A stretch of DNA of 7,282 bases, from the NCBI GenBank assembly GCA_030637205.1, contig DAOVVL010000090.1, forward strand, positions 1-7,282, written 5' to 3'. Made by a program: the position numbers and the translations under genes. This document shows, one piece after another, positions 6,616-7,282 of the stretch (within the stretch, counting starts at the first letter, position 1; every line of letters starts with the position of its first letter). Source of the DNA: Thalassospiraceae bacterium. GTDB lineage: Bacteria; Pseudomonadota; Alphaproteobacteria; Rhodospirillales; Magnetovibrionaceae. The notes under the pieces were generated by a model. That model ran no database searches. It was not told where the DNA came from and was given only the letters and a program-made list of their open reading frames with translations.

Positions 6616-7182
6616 TCAGCCAATCAAGATGGTGGTGTCATCGATAAAATTATATTCCGGAATCCGAAGGTTAAACGGAGCGGGGCCTTTGCGAATTCGC
6701 CCGGACGTGTCGTAGTGTGATCCATGGCAGGGGCAGAACCAGCCGCCAAAATCGCCTTTTTTGTCGCCCAGCTTCTGGCCCGACGGAATGCAACCCAGAT
6801 GCGTGCATACACCAACGGTAATTAACCACTGGGGTCTTTGCACACGCTCAGCGTCAGTTTGGGGGTCGGGAAGTTCAGCAAGGTTGACGCTGGCAGCGCC
6901 TTCGATTTCTTCTGCAGAACGGTGGCGAATGAAAACCGGCTTGCCGCGCCACATGGTGGTAACGGCCTGGCCTTCTTCGATGGCTGAAAGGTCTACTTCG
7001 GTAGACGCCAGCGCCAACACGTCCTTGGCAGGATTAATGGAATGAATAAACGGCCATGCCGCAAGACCAATGCCTGCGAGGCTCAATGTGGTGGTCGAAA
7101 TTAAGAGAAAATCCCGCTTGCCCTCGTCTTCAGGGTTTTCGGCGATGGTGCCGTTTGGGCTGGGATTGGAAATTTCGCTCAT
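6616..7182 (-). CDS. petA: Rieske iron-sulfur subunit, ubiquinol-cytochrome c reductase
   Basis: The [2Fe-2S] subunit of the bc1 complex. It takes an electron from ubiquinol at the Qo site and hands it to cytochrome c1, with its head domain in the periplasm. The 188 aa length is typical. Seen directly: CTHLGC at 126-131 and CPCHGS at 150-155, giving cluster ligands C126, H128, C150 and H153 and a stabilising disulfide C131-C152. GPAPFNL follows at 166-172. The N-terminus has a hydrophilic stretch, then GKRDFLL at 21-27 and a hydrophobic helix (about 26-46), the uncleaved Tat signal anchor. The usual twin arginine is Lys22-Arg23 here, with codons AAG CGG read directly. AAAGG at 7189-7193, six bases before the ATG, supports the start. 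It is the first gene of the petABC operon. Confidence 0.97.
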   Translation of the reverse strand: MSEISNPSPNGTIAENPEDEGKRDFLLISTTTLSLAGIGLAAWPFIHSINPAKDVLALASTEVDLSAIEEGQAVTTMWRGKPVFIRHRSAEEIEGAASVNLAELPDPQTDAERVQRPQWLITVGVCTHLGCIPSGQKLGDKKGDFGGWFCPCHGSHYDTSGRIRKGPAPFNLRIPEYNFIDDTTILIG

Positions 7183-7282
7183 GGTGCGCCTTTCTAGACC
7201 TCGGTCGAGGGCTTGATAGTATTTCCGCCGGGGCCATGGGCGGGTGTCATTTTAAGCCTAAAACGGTGATTAACTGCCCCAA
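7183..7282 (-). promoter_or_regulatory. petA leader and upstream region of the petABC operon
   Basis: One hundred bases upstream of petA must contain its leader and probably its promoter. Two inverted repeats are visible. One is CCTCG-GT-CGAGG at 7199-7210, with perfect five-base arms, in the probable leader just upstream of the Shine-Dalgarno site. The other is an imperfect AT-rich palindrome, TTTTAAGCCTAAAA, at 7250-7263. TACTAT and TAAAAT are possible -10 elements on the minus strand, but neither has a matching -35 box at 16-18 bases, so the promoter is not placed. Confidence 0.4.

Noticed and set aside
7236..7282. Possible start of a divergent plus-strand gene at ATG 7236
   Set aside because: Only 15 codons lie in the window, they show no recognisable family sequence, and no convincing ribosome binding site is present, so it cannot be supported.

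Overview
The window reads as chromosomal, housekeeping-type DNA from an alphaproteobacterium. The base composition is moderately GC-rich. The gene order pth-ychF, a Qrc-type petABC operon (Rieske, separate full-length cytochrome b, cytochrome c1 with an acidic insert) and a MtnA of the GTDRTT...GDVCNKIGTY type all fit that class. A Rhodospirillales-like lineage is a reasonable inference, but the sequence does not prove it. I see no mobile elements, CRISPR arrays, tRNA or rRNA genes, and no gene-free stretch longer than about 100 bases.

Left half, plus strand (1-4177): five tightly packed genes, probably one transcription unit or two. The window opens inside pth (peptidyl-tRNA hydrolase), whose stop overlaps the ychF start by one base (TGATG). 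After a 51-base gap with a strong ribosome binding site come mtnP (methylthioadenosine phosphorylase), mtnA (methylthioribose-1-phosphate isomerase, 15-base gap) and a class II aldolase of the FucA type, again joined by TGATG. These last three genes are the core set of the DHAP shunt for 5'-methylthioadenosine. MtnP releases adenine and makes methylthioribose-1-phosphate, MtnA isomerises it to methylthioribulose-1-phosphate, and the aldolase (Ald2) is expected to split that into DHAP and 2-(methylthio)acetaldehyde. This takes the place of the mtnB/C/D steps of the full methionine salvage pathway, none of which is present here.

Right half, minus strand (7282-4196): the cytochrome bc1 operon petA-petB-petC is read right to left with gaps of 8 and 4 bases. 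It ends in a convincing intrinsic terminator at 4481-4512. Its Rieske protein has a Lys-Arg pair in place of the usual twin-arginine signal. Beyond the terminator, on the same strand, lies a small two-helix DUF2798-type membrane protein gene, tail to tail with ald2 (18-base gap). The last 100 bases of the window are the petA leader and upstream region. They hold two small inverted repeats but no sigma-70 promoter I would defend.

Everything here belongs to known families. The most interesting points are the compact DHAP-shunt operon coupled to pth-ychF, the KR-type Tat signal on the Rieske protein, and a C-terminal extension on cytochrome c1. I did not find evidence for an undescribed system.
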